From Zasmidium citrigriseum (lineage: Eukaryota > Ascomycota > Dothideomycetes > Mycosphaerellales > Mycosphaerellaceae): DNA of 64,000 bases. A program made the position numbers and the translations under genes. Location: NCBI GenBank assembly GCA_002786025.1, contig NHNW01000020.1:310001-374000 (forward strand), given 5' to 3'. The notes under the pieces are model-generated. The model made no database searches, had not been told where the DNA came from, and saw only the letters and a program-made list of their open reading frames with translations. Shown one piece after another: positions 44,954 to 54,862 of the stretch (position 1 is its first letter; every line of letters starts with the position of its first letter).

Positions 44954-45663
44954 TCAGACATCATAGTACTTGCCATCTTCTCCCCGGACGACAAACATCC
45001 AATGGGCCTTCTTCTTCCGCCACGAGGATGCATTCTTGTTGATCCACTTGTACCTGTTCATACTCGTCAGCACTACTCAGTCAGAATCAGACCGGAGTAA
45101 GACTCTAAGACTCACTTCTCGACAAGCACCTTCTTCCCGTTTCCCTGAACCTCTACGACCCACGTACTCTCGCCAGCCCCTTTCTTTGCCGAAGGTGCCT
45201 TGACCCTCAAGTTTCCTGGCTCAATCACAACCTTCCTCCCCAGAACCTTCCCGACATGATCAATCGTATCCTGAACAGCAATCGAGATTCGCGAGTTCTG
45301 CCGCACCGCCAGCTTGGCTTTGGTCTCGGCCAGCCGAATATCGATCCTCGTTACCCATTTCCATCGCTCTGTTCCAATGTTGCCCAACCACTGAGAAAGT
45401 CGCTCCACGCTGGTGAACTCGAAGATGCAGCCCTGAAAGAAATATTCGAGGCTATCGGCGTAGGTTGTCTTGCATGCGAGGAGCAAGCCAGGGACGCGGA
45501 TGGCGGTCTCGACCCATTTCGACTTGGAGTGGACCGATACTGTGACGTCCTTCAGGGCGAGTTCGTAGATGCGGTTGCGAAGTGCGGCGGGAAGACGGAG
45601 TAAGGCGGAGTTGGGCTGGTCGCTCGCGTTGTTGAGGTTCGTGGAGATGTGGGGAGTCGTCAT
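44954..45663 (-). CDS. B9: LPAALRNRIY-family array protein
   Basis: Exons 45663-45116 and 45053-44954 give 215 aa, starting MTTPHISTNLNNASDQPNSA. The motif is LLRLPAALRNRIYELALKD and the core VPGLLLACKTTYADSLEYFF. The 62-nt 3' intron (GTGAGT...GAACAG) adds a Lys/Trp-rich tail beginning YKWINKNASSWRKKKAHW and ending EDGKYYDV. This tail is the clearest case in which unspliced reading would stop at the donor, while the spliced reading is rich and orderly. Confidence 0.77.
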
Positions 45664-46130
45664 TGCAGCGGATGGGTGCTGAAGTCTCCGAGTTTGCTGT
45701 TTGCTGGGTTCGTCTAGCAGGTTCGGGTGAATGCGAGTCGGAATACGATGCCTTTATTCTGATTGACTCCTGATGGAACAGCTTTATAAAGTAAGCGCTG
45801 GAGCGCCTCAACTTTGCGGGGATTTTGAGTTAAGGATCGCGCCTGCGAGTGAATGTTACCCCTGAATCTCAGATGCGACCTGCGAGATCTCAGAGACTTT
45901 GAATCGGATGCTGGATTTGATGTAATAATATGTTGTTGCATTCATTTCCGAGTTTGAATCGGCCAGAAAATCATTCCCGGCTCCAGACTCGTATCGAAAG
46001 CCACCAGTACTGGTGCTGCTTTCGTCGTAGACGGTTGGTCCATCTCCCAGCTTGACCAAATGCCCGAGGACTCACTTTTCCATTCTTCCATCTTCCCCTC
46101 AGCTTTTCAATTCTCCGACCCATCTGAAGT

Positions 46131-46733
46131 TCAAAGCCGGCTAGCTCTCTTCTTCCCATCCTCACCCTCCTTCCAGGCCCACCAGCCGCCCCGGCCCACC
46201 ACCTCTAGTCCTCCGCATTCCAACACAACGTCTTTCTCCTGCAGAACGTGCTCCACCTTACACAGCCTCGCCTCAGCGGCCTGCTCGTGCGACCAACTCG
46301 GTTGGTCGATACTTGTCATGCCTCCACGAGAAGCAGGGCTCGGCGAGAAGCGAATGCGACGCAGTGAGCGGCGACTTGCAGGTCCGATGCTCACGAGGAA
46401 CTTGCGTAGCTTGCCGAAGGTATCGAACCAGAACGTGCACTGGTTGTAGCTTTTGTAGAGAACTCGATCAGCAAAGAATTCAAACAGTACCACTACCACG
46501 CCGCTCTTTGGGTGTGCTTACTAGATCTGACGAGCTTCTGCATAAATTGCCTTGCAAGTCATGAGCAATGGCTCCGGTTCGCGGCCAAAGTGCTTGAAGC
46601 GGTGAACTACCGTTGGAAGCGCCATCTCGTAGATGCGGTTTCGCAGCTCGGCGGGTAACTTGAAGAGCCTGCAGTCTGGCTGCGAGGAGGCATTTTGAAG
46701 TGGGTTCGGTGGTCGCATCTTGCGATTGGGCAT
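46131..46733 (-). CDS. B10: LPAELRNRIY-family array protein, displaced intron
   Basis: Exons 46733-46522 and 46449-46131 give 176 aa, starting MPNRKMRPPNPLQNASSQPD. The motif is LFKLPAELRNRIYEMALPT and the core PLLMTCKAIYAEARQI|YY. The 72-nt intron lies inside the core (ATC TA|C TAC), not near the 3' end as in B1, B3-B7 and B9. Splicing restores ARQIYYNQCTFWFDTFGK. The C-terminus WWAWKEGEDGKKRASRL aligns with the end of B9 exon 1, without a further tail. A CACATG lies at 46858-46863. Confidence 0.73.
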
Positions 46734-47049
46734 TTTGGTGGTGCCGACGGCGATGTTGTTGGCTTATTGTTGTTGATTGCAAGTGAGAGAGCGTGCAGAT
46801 CGGCCGGCTTGTTATCAAAATTCTATAAAGTGAGCGATGAGTCAGAGGACCGGTTGTCACATGAAAGCCAGACTGAGTGAAGCAGGAAGCTCGGACGCCA
46901 AGACCTTTGCAACAGCCAGAAGTGGAAGGCACGAAGGACTTGATGATCAAGAGGCAAGGCTTACATTGGTCTCCATTGTGAATCCGTTCTTAAATTCTGT
47001 CGTCTCTCCCTCCAATCGCACAGTCTCAATCCCCAGTCCGGAGAATCAA

Positions 47050-47641
47050 TCAGAATCTAACAACCACCCTCTGTCCCTTCTCATTGTGTTCCCAAGTGAA
47101 CCGTGGCGTGTCATACCAGAGCACTGCACGCACTATGACATTCACATTCTCCACCGCGACACCTCTGTCCCGCAAGATTCTTTCAACCCAGCGAAGACCG
47201 TCCTCCGGCCATTGGGCGCAGCGTTTGAGCTGGTCCGGGTTGAAGCCGAAATGGACACGCTGAAGGTGTTTGCGGCTGTCAGGTCCGATCTTCTTGAGCC
47301 ATGAATCGAAGGCAGTGAAGGAGCGCGGGATGAAGACGTGTGTGCTGTAGTACATTTGCCGGGCCTCTGAGTAAATGAGGCTGCAAGTCGTGAGGAGCGC
47401 AGGTGCCTTATTTGCCTCTGGGTCGCGAGCTCTCATGTGTCTGCCCTTGATCGTGATCATTCCGCCGTCGAACACGAGCTCGTAGATTCTGTTACGCAGC
47501 TCCGCTGGTAGCTGCCCATGAGTGACGTTAGCCATGGTATTCATAAGTCTCATAGTTCGCACCGACCTTGAAGAACTTGGAATCCTGCTGTGCAGATGCG
47601 TTCTGAAGTGGATTGGTTTGCTTCTTACGGCGCGCCATCAT
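47050..47641 (-). CDS. B11: LPAELRNRIY-family array protein, intron before motif
   Basis: Exons 47641-47567 and 47511-47050 give 178 aa, starting MMARRKKQTNPLQNASAQQD. The 55-nt intron (GTCGGT...GGGCAG, with GGCTAAC) lies directly before the motif, in phase 0: FFK|LPAELRNRIYELVFDG. It occupies almost the place of the array-A intron (LPQ|ELQD) but three codons earlier. The core is APALLTTCSLIYSEARQMYY. It ends WEHNEKGQRVVVRF with no 3' intron. A CATGTG lies at 47816-47821. Confidence 0.72.
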
Positions 47642-48132
47642 GATGCTGACGGAGTTGACGGAGTTGACGTGGTCGGTGTAATCGATGTGTTGAGAATGGG
47701 AAGAATCTCCAAGATGATGATGTCTCGAACGCGATTTGCGGGGGTAGTGGTATCCTTTTATGCAGCTGCCAGCAAGTGAGAATGCAGTGAGCGAGAAGCT
47801 TGTGATCGTAAAAATCATGTGCCAGTGGCCGGAAGTGAAATGCTGTCGTGGATGGCCGAGTTTGTCGATGGGGACGTAGAGATGTCCGAATTAGCGCTTC
47901 AGAGTCATGTTAGCGGAAGTGATGCTGATGAAGATGACTCTTGTCATATGTAGGTCATATAAGGACAAGTCCGGTGAGACAATGAAGATCAAGCGTCAGA
48001 ACCGTGTGAAAGTCAGGCAGGAAGTTGCCGATGATATCGTGAAAAAGAACTTACGGCAATTCCAATGCCAAATCCTTCTCCCATCTCCGAGCTTGTCATA
48101 TGGCCCTTGAGTCCATCCCGGAGACCACCTCA

Positions 48133-48702
48133 TCAACATTCAACAGCCACACTCCTCCCATTCTCATTCCGACCCAAAGTCCACATCTTGTCCCCTCCGA
48201 CAGCCATGATCACCTTCACCTTCAGGTCCAACTTTTTCAAGCCTGGGCCCCGGCCGAGCAGGCGGTTCCGAACCAAGACCAGCAGCATCATCGGCGTGCG
48301 TTCTATTCCCCAGCGATCGATGTGCTCGTGCGTGGCGCGAAAGACGATGTGGCGAATCTACTTGCAACTAACTGGGCCGATGGCCTCCAGCCAAGGTACT
48401 ATCATGTTCAGATCGTCGAGGTGGAAGACGGAAGTGTTGTAGTGAATTTGTCGGGCTTCCGCGTAGAGGAGTTTGCACGTGAGGAGGAATCTCGGCGGTC
48501 TGTTTTGAAGCCTTGTCCTCGTGTGGACCCAGAAGTCGTTGCCATCGAGAGCGAGCTCATAGATATGATTGCGGATCTCGGCTGGGAGAAGTTTGAAGAA
48601 CTTCGAGTCTGGTTGTGAAGAGGCATTCTGAAGTGGGTCGGCTGCCTGCTCTGGAACATTCTGGGACGGGCTCGTGGGCTGCTGCTTCGTGCCGTGAGCC
48701 AT
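48133..48702 (-). pseudogene. B12: array-B gene with internal nonsense codon
   Basis: The frame opens MAHGTKQQPTSPSQNVPEQA and keeps the motif FFKLLPAEIRNHIYELALDG and core PRFLLTCKLLYAEARQIHY. It then meets TAG at 48358-48360, right after IGPVSCK. The same frame continues without another stop to TGA at 48133-48135. That part aligns with the second half of B11: IRHIVFRATHE opposite LQRVHFGFNPD, and TLGRNENGRSVAVEC opposite TWEHNEKGQRVVVRF. A single substitution in a 189-codon gene explains this. Translated, it would give a 114-aa truncated product. Two CACGTG sites lie at 48847 and 48854. Confidence 0.75.
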
Positions 48703-48988
48703 GGTCGTGCTGGCGGTGTTGGTATTGCGGAGGCGTTGAGCGTGAGATAAATCTCGAAGTTGGTGCGGCGAGGCGATGAGAGCAATCGGAAGAGTCGCTC
48801 GTGCTTTTGCGCGGCTGCCTAGTGGACGTGAAGTGAAGTCAAGAAGCACGTGGCACGTGCGACTGAGAGAGGAAGGCACGCGAGACTTTGCGAATCAGCC
48901 ACAAATCAGTGTATCAATGCTACATACCCTATGCAATGCCCTCAACGCCCTACGCCTTCGCTAAATGTAGACCCGATGTAACATCCCT

Positions 48989-51658
48989 TCATTCGAACCC
49001 ATCATCTCTCTTGTCCCTTGCTCCGGTATTGGGACTCATCGGCGGCGCATCAGGAGCATGCGGGCTGAGCGGTACAGCACCCTTCTCTTCGTACGCTGTC
49101 GGCAGGGCACCCAGCGGATCCAGGGCAGCAGTCTGTATCGGAGGCGGCGCACCAGTGCTGAGGCTCTTTCTGTGACCATGACCAAAGGCGCCGGGAAGGG
49201 GCTTGGCCAGGTGCTCGCTCTCTTCCTGCATCGGCTCGATCTCTTCGTCTCCAAGGAGATCTTCGCCGTCGATATGATGGACGCCACCTCGATTCGCCGC
49301 AACGGCTTCCTGGAGGGCGAAGAGAAAGTTTGCCATGCTGTCGAAGCCGACACGATTCTCGTTCTCGCTCACACCATACAGACGCATGGCTTCAGACAAA
49401 CACTTCTCTGCTTGAGACGCCTTCTCTAGCCGCAGCCACGCGTCTGAAGCGAGCATGTTCCAGAATGCAGCTTTTCGATGCCGGTCGATACCTTCCAGAC
49501 CACCGATCTTTCGTCGCTCGTTGAAGCATGCGCCGATGCGCTCCATCAGTAGTACATGGCCAACAGGACCGACAAGCCTATCATCGAGAATTCGACTTGA
49601 CCATCGAGCTGCATCATCCAACGCATTGCCCCCACGCATCTTGAGCAGTTCGACGCCGAGCAGTAGTGTCCGCAAAGCGTTGTATGGTGCCCCAACTCTG
49701 GTCACGTAGGAGTAATACGCCGTCTCCAGATACTGATCGATGCCCTCGATACGGATCTTTTGATTCGAGCCTGTGGCCAAAAGTAAGCTGACAGCTGCCA
49801 TTTCGTTCGCACCAGCATAATGCCGCCACGCCTTGTCGTTCTTGAAGTCCTGACAAAGAATCTCAAAGGTTGCATGGGCCAGCCGGAAGTCTCGTAGCAT
49901 CATCGCGTAATCTGCCAGCTTCCGCATGATGGCTTCTGGGGTGTCTGGCCGGTAGAAGCCTTGCAGGCTGTCGTAATTGCTGCTGGCACCCCCAAGAGAT
50001 GGTCCAGATGAGTTGCGATTGCCGAATCCGGTGAAGCGTTTGGACAGAGACATGAATCTCCCGCTAAGACCGCGTCGTCTCGAGGCGACTTGATCATTCC
50101 AAGTTGCCGAGGCACGCTCCATGGCTGGTATTATCGACTGTGTGACCATCTCACGTACGAAGGCGCGGACCGCAGTGGCATCTGCCTCGAAGATGTATGG
50201 CGAAGGATCTTCTTCGTCCTCGTTTGTTTCTCGGCGAATAATTTCAGCGAGTTCCTCAGCTGCAGAAGTCCACTCGCAATGCTGCAACTTGATGCTATCA
50301 TCGTCTGAGGGCACACATTGCATGCTTCGAAGTCGAAGGAGATGGCAATGCAAGCCGAAGTGCCGCTTCATCTGATCGTACAAGGCCATGGATTTCGTAA
50401 TGTCGTCGTAATCTTCGTCATGTATCAAGACATAGTATCGTAGAAACTCGTTGTGGACCCACTGCGGTAGTCTATGCTCGCCAGAGTTGGACGCATCGTA
50501 AAGACTCCGTAGTTCTTCGATGGGTTGAGGTGATCGAGAAGAGATGGCTATCACGGCAGCCACTGGATGAGAGAGGGTTTCTGAAGGAGCCATGGGCAGG
50601 CCGGAGAGTAATCGCCGCAGGTACAAGCTGTAGAAAGGAGAGACAGCATTTGGATCCAGAAGTCCGCCATCTTTCGCACTGATGTAGTCGTCCACGGGCC
50701 CCGAGTTCTCCTCAGCAAACGTGAGATGTCGCTCCACCAGCTCTTCTACCTGTGGCACATCTCCACCAGTCCGTAATCTTGCCGGCTTGAACTCCAGAAG
50801 AGACGATCGCTGCGTCCTATTGCTAGCCGAATCTGTGCTCCTTCTGTCGGCAGCCCTGGGACTCTCAAGCCCGTCCTTAACTCCCGTGAACCGTATGCCA
50901 AAGTCCTCCCAGGATCGACTGACACCAATGCTGTCCCGAATCGTGACTTTTCCCGGCACATGCTCCCCAAATGGCCGCAGGAGCTCCAGCAAGCCACCAC
51001 TGATCCCCTTGTGCCTAATCAGTTCCTCTGTGTCCTGCGAGGCCAGCACAGACACATGCGGCGCAAGTGCTCTCAAGATGAGGTCCTTCACATGACTGCT
51101 ACTCGTCTGCCCAGATGGTGTGGGAGACGGTGACCTCACCGTCGACCCTGTAGGCGAGAAGATCGAGCCATTGATCGTCCCCGCGACAGGTGTGGCCGTT
51201 CCTGACTGGCTAGGGGAACCAGAGTTGGGCAATGTCGGTAGAGACGTGGTGGAGGCGAAGAGGTTCGACAGCGAGGCATTGGAGCGGCGGTAGGGCAGCT
51301 GAGATATCGACGACAAGGGCGACTTTCCGAGTCTTCGCTTGTGGACGGACACAGCAGGCTCAGAGTCGGACTCCTGCGGCGACTGCAGTGGATCATCCGG
51401 CGTCGGTGGCATCAGCGGAGGAGCCTGGGCTGCGGCGAGAGGGCGGAGCGCGGGTGGTAGGGTGTAGCATGAGCGACGGGGCGGCGGAGCGGATTGCTGG
51501 TAGGGGGTGTAGGGCGGCGGCGAGGTGTTTGCGTCTGACAGGGAGGCTGCATGCGCTGCATGAACAGGTGGGCGATGCGTGCTCGTTCTCGGACAACCGC
51601 CCGTGATGACGCTGTGGCCACGTTTTGTCACATGCCAGCGTCCCAGAGATTTCTGCAA
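48989..51658 (-). CDS. trs85: TRAPP complex subunit TRS85
   Basis: An 889-codon open frame with the fungal Trs85/TRAPPC8 pattern. A Pro/Ser-rich N-terminus (PPYTPYQQ, LMPPTPDDPLQSP) leads to the conserved HVKDLILRALAPHVSVLASQ and FGEHVPGKVTIRDS, then DEYDD-like acidic strands. ANEMAAVSLLL, YLETAYYSYVTR and FWNMLASDAWL helices follow. TRS85 defines the TRAPPIII complex, the Ypt1/Rab1 exchange factor of autophagy and ER-Golgi traffic. The frame begins at a TTG after a stop, so the true start lies in an upstream exon. One candidate is ATG GAG TAC CTG GAG at about 51767, joined by a GTGTCT...TTGCAG intron in frame. That exon is inference. Confidence 0.85.
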   Translation of the reverse strand: MQKSLGRWHVTKRGHSVITGGCPRTSTHRPPVHAAHAASLSDANTSPPPYTPYQQSAPPPRRSCYTLPPALRPLAAAQAPPLMPPTPDDPLQSPQESDSEPAVSVHKRRLGKSPLSSISQLPYRRSNASLSNLFASTTSLPTLPNSGSPSQSGTATPVAGTINGSIFSPTGSTVRSPSPTPSGQTSSSHVKDLILRALAPHVSVLASQDTEELIRHKGISGGLLELLRPFGEHVPGKVTIRDSIGVSRSWEDFGIRFTGVKDGLESPRAADRRSTDSASNRTQRSSLLEFKPARLRTGGDVPQVEELVERHLTFAEENSGPVDDYISAKDGGLLDPNAVSPFYSLYLRRLLSGLPMAPSETLSHPVAAVIAISSRSPQPIEELRSLYDASNSGEHRLPQWVHNEFLRYYVLIHDEDYDDITKSMALYDQMKRHFGLHCHLLRLRSMQCVPSDDDSIKLQHCEWTSAAEELAEIIRRETNEDEEDPSPYIFEADATAVRAFVREMVTQSIIPAMERASATWNDQVASRRRGLSGRFMSLSKRFTGFGNRNSSGPSLGGASSNYDSLQGFYRPDTPEAIMRKLADYAMMLRDFRLAHATFEILCQDFKNDKAWRHYAGANEMAAVSLLLATGSNQKIRIEGIDQYLETAYYSYVTRVGAPYNALRTLLLGVELLKMRGGNALDDAARWSSRILDDRLVGPVGHVLLMERIGACFNERRKIGGLEGIDRHRKAAFWNMLASDAWLRLEKASQAEKCLSEAMRLYGVSENENRVGFDSMANFLFALQEAVAANRGGVHHIDGEDLLGDEEIEPMQEESEHLAKPLPGAFGHGHRKSLSTGAPPPIQTAALDPLGALPTAYEEKGAVPLSPHAPDAPPMSPNTGARDKRDDGFE

Positions 51659-51817
51659 TTAGTGTCTTCTCCATCAATAGTCCATCAAAACGACCGCATC
51701 TTGTGTGAAGTGAACGAAATCGACATTGGCCAGTATCACGTGGAAGAAGACACCTCCAGGTACTCCATGTGATGCCCAAGTCTCTGACCCATCACCTCGA
51801 ATGAGCAAGACCGGTGA
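51659..51817. promoter_or_regulatory. Divergent promoter TRS85 / CCA1
   Basis: Only about 160 bp (or less, if TRS85 has the upstream exon) separate the genes, so promoter elements and possibly 5' UTRs must overlap. Confidence 0.4.
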
Positions 51818-54800
51818 ATGCAACCAGCTGGCAGACTGACTCACTTGGCTGCGAAGTCACTCAAAAACACTCGCTGTCTCTGCTTCAGACCAGCAGTAAC
51901 AAAATCCATTCGATGCACATTCAGCACTCGCATGTCTCCGGCCCGGCTACTCTCGACATCACCTGAAGGAAATAAGCGGCGGCGACTGAACCCTCCATCT
52001 TCATCTTCCGAACCAGCACTCTCCACCATGGCTCCAATGCTGATCCAGGAAGTGGACGACGAGCCGAGTCATCCGACGACACTGGAGCTGAGCCCGGTTG
52101 AGACCACCTTCCGCCACTTACTCCTTGATGTGGCAAAGTATGTGGACGAGTCCCCTGCCAGCACCAATGTCGAAAGTCAAGTCGCCCTTCCTGAGGAGTT
52201 GGCCAAGGAGCCATTGGTGCTTCGCTGGACTGGAGGATGGGTTCGCGACAAGCTATTGGGAGTGCCCAGCCACGATATCGATGTCGCCATCAACAAGATG
52301 ACCGGCTACCAGTTTGGTCTGCGAATGAAGGAGTATCTCGAAATCCCTGGCAATCTTGAGAAGTATGGTCTGGAGTCCATTGCGGCGAACGAGAAGCAAA
52401 GTCAGAAAGCAGGCACCACCGATAAATCGAAGATGGTGGGCGGCTTGCACAAGATTGAGGCCAATCCTGAGAAGTCCAAGCACCTCGAGACTACGACACT
52501 TTCCATTCTTGGCCTCGACGTCGACCTAGTCAACCTTCGGAAAGAGACCTACTCGGACGACAGTCGAAACCCTCAGATCGAGTTCGGAACACCTGAAGAA
52601 GATGCACTTCGTAGAGATGCGACAGTCAACGCCATGTTCTACAACATTAACAATGCTGAGATCGAAGACTTTACTGGACGCGGCCACGAAGACATGAAGA
52701 ACAAAATCATCAGAACCCCACTCGAGCCATATCAAACATTCAAAGACGATCCTCTAAGAGTGCTGAGACTCATTCGATTCGCCAGTCGACTCGGCTACAC
52801 CATCGACAAGGCAGCTCTTGATGCTATGCGGAACCCTGACATTAAGGACGCGCTTCGGAGGAAGATCAGTCGGGAGCGGGTGGGCGTGGAATTGGACAAG
52901 TCGCTGCATGGTCCAGATCCTCGAGAAGCAATGCGTCTGATATTCGACCTCGACTTGTACGAGACCATCTTCTCAGACCCAGCGGTAGCTAACCAAGACC
53001 ACTTCAAGCCAGACGTAGATGGCTGGCAGACTATCATTGACACACTGCAAGAGATTCTACAGAACGGCGGCACCATTGAAGAGAATCTTGCGCGTGACAA
53101 AGATGAGAGATTCCTCGCATGGCATCTTGCCGCAATGATTCCGTACCGAGATGCTCCTCAACTCGAGCCCTCTGAGCCCGGCAGGAAGCCACCTCCACCA
53201 ATCGCAGTCACAGTCGCTCGAGAAGGCGTCAAAGCAACGAACAAGACTAGCGATGTCATCAATGCCGCCATTCGCAACCAGTCTGAGATCTCCGACTTCG
53301 TCGACAAGCTCAGCGAGAAGAAGCGAAGACCAGATAAGAAGATCGAAGGTGAAGATCCCGCTGCTCGCGACGTCCTCGGCATGGCAATACGGCGATGGGG
53401 CCCCAGCTGGCGGAGTCAAGTCATGTACTCTTTTCTCGTAGACGTCGCCAATGACCGCGAGAGAGTCGAATGTGAGTACCATCAACATCCAACCTGACAA
53501 CCACAAACTAACACCACCCAGCAACCGAACGCAAATACACCACCTTTATAACCCACCTCGCCTCCCTCTCCATCCTCGACGTCTGCACCCTCAAACCTCT
53601 CCTCGACGGCAAAGCCCTCGCCAAAGCCATCGGCACACCCCCCGGCCCCTGGATGAAAGACGCCCTCGACGTAGTCATGGCCTGGCAACTCCGCAACCCC
53701 TCCATCACAGACCCACAGCAAGCCATCGAGGAGGTCAAGAAACACCAGCAGCAAGCAAACAGTGAGCTATCTTCCGATCTGATCCGTCACTTCCTCAAGC
53801 TGACGATTCGTCCTCTCTTCATCAAGGCCAGTCCCAGTAGCGTTACGGAGCAAGGGAGAAGAGTGACCACGAAGGCTTTACCGAAGAAAGTCACGCTTGA
53901 GAGTCAGGACGATGCGGTTAAGAGGCCTTGGAAAGGAGCGAAGGATGCTTATGTGCTGGATCTTCTAAGATGGGTTGTGGAGAATTTGGATGAGAGGGTC
54001 GTTGCGGAGGTCTGGCCTTTGGTTGTTCCGCCGATTCTGACTTTGGTCGATGACTGGGAGACGAAGTACAAGACGATGGGCGCTGAGCGATTGCGCTCGC
54101 TGCTGAAAGCAACGCCACCTTCTCTCCTCGAACGTACCGGTCTCGGAGAGGTCTTCGAAGAAGCCCTGTTGCCTTGTCTAACGTACCTCCCACCACTCAC
54201 ACCACAGGACGACTCTATCGTCCTCCTCTCCGCCGTCTACCCCTGTCTCCTCACGCTCTCCCAGATCCGCTTTCCCATAGACCCAACATCGACTCCGAAA
54301 TCTCCCTCAGTGACCGACCTCGACCGCATCAAATCCCTCGACACCGTCCTCCGCAAAGGCATCATCTACGGCTATACGCACTGCTCCGAACACCCGGTCA
54401 TTGTCCGCTGTCTGTTCCACCATCTCTCGCTCTACCTCGACGCCCTGGGCATCGATTCTGTGAAGCACATCAAGTACGTCCTGCCGACGCTCACCGAGAC
54501 TCTCGCACACCCGCTCGGGAGTGGCAGTCTGGAGATGCTAGAGAGTGCGGTGGACGGCTTGCAAGCTTTGGTGAGGAACGCCTGGCCGAGGATGAGTGGG
54601 TATCGTGGGGAGGTTCTCAAGGGGTTGTGTTTTTGTTGGTTGAATCTCGGGGATGCCGGTGGGGCGGAGGCGCTGAGGTCGAAGATGAGGGAGACTGTCA
54701 AGATTCTCGAAGCCGCTGTCGCCACGGAGGATATTGACCTCAAGAAAGACGCCGCGGACCTCATCGCTGCTGACTCCCGCCTGAAGGGGCTTCTCGACGG

Positions 54801-54819
54801 CGAGGTCGTAACTTCGTAA
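51818..54819 (+). CDS. cca1: tRNA CCA-adding enzyme fused in frame to a Tti2-like domain
   Basis: Exons 51818-53471 and 53522-54819 give 983 aa (2952 nt). Residues 1-50 are Arg/Ser-rich and look like a mitochondrial presequence; internal Mets in good context (52028, MAPMLIQEV) could give a cytosolic form, as in yeast CCA1. The nucleotidyltransferase core has RWTGGWVRDKLLG with the DID metal site, RRDATVNAMFY, and DDPLRVLRLIRFASRLGY. CCA1 homology ends at about residue 630 (WQLRNPSITDPQQAIEEVKK). Without a stop or an intervening Met, a HEAT-type region of the Tti2 family follows: IRPLFIKA, KRPWKGAKDAYVLDLLRW, LVVPPILTLVDD, LERTGLGEVFEEALLPCLTY. Tti2 normally works with Tel2-Tti1 on PIKK maturation. 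Two overlapping transcripts are the alternative. Confidence 0.8.
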
Positions 54820-54862
54820 TCTCCATAACTCGTCCAAAAACACGTGCACTGTCGATATGTTT

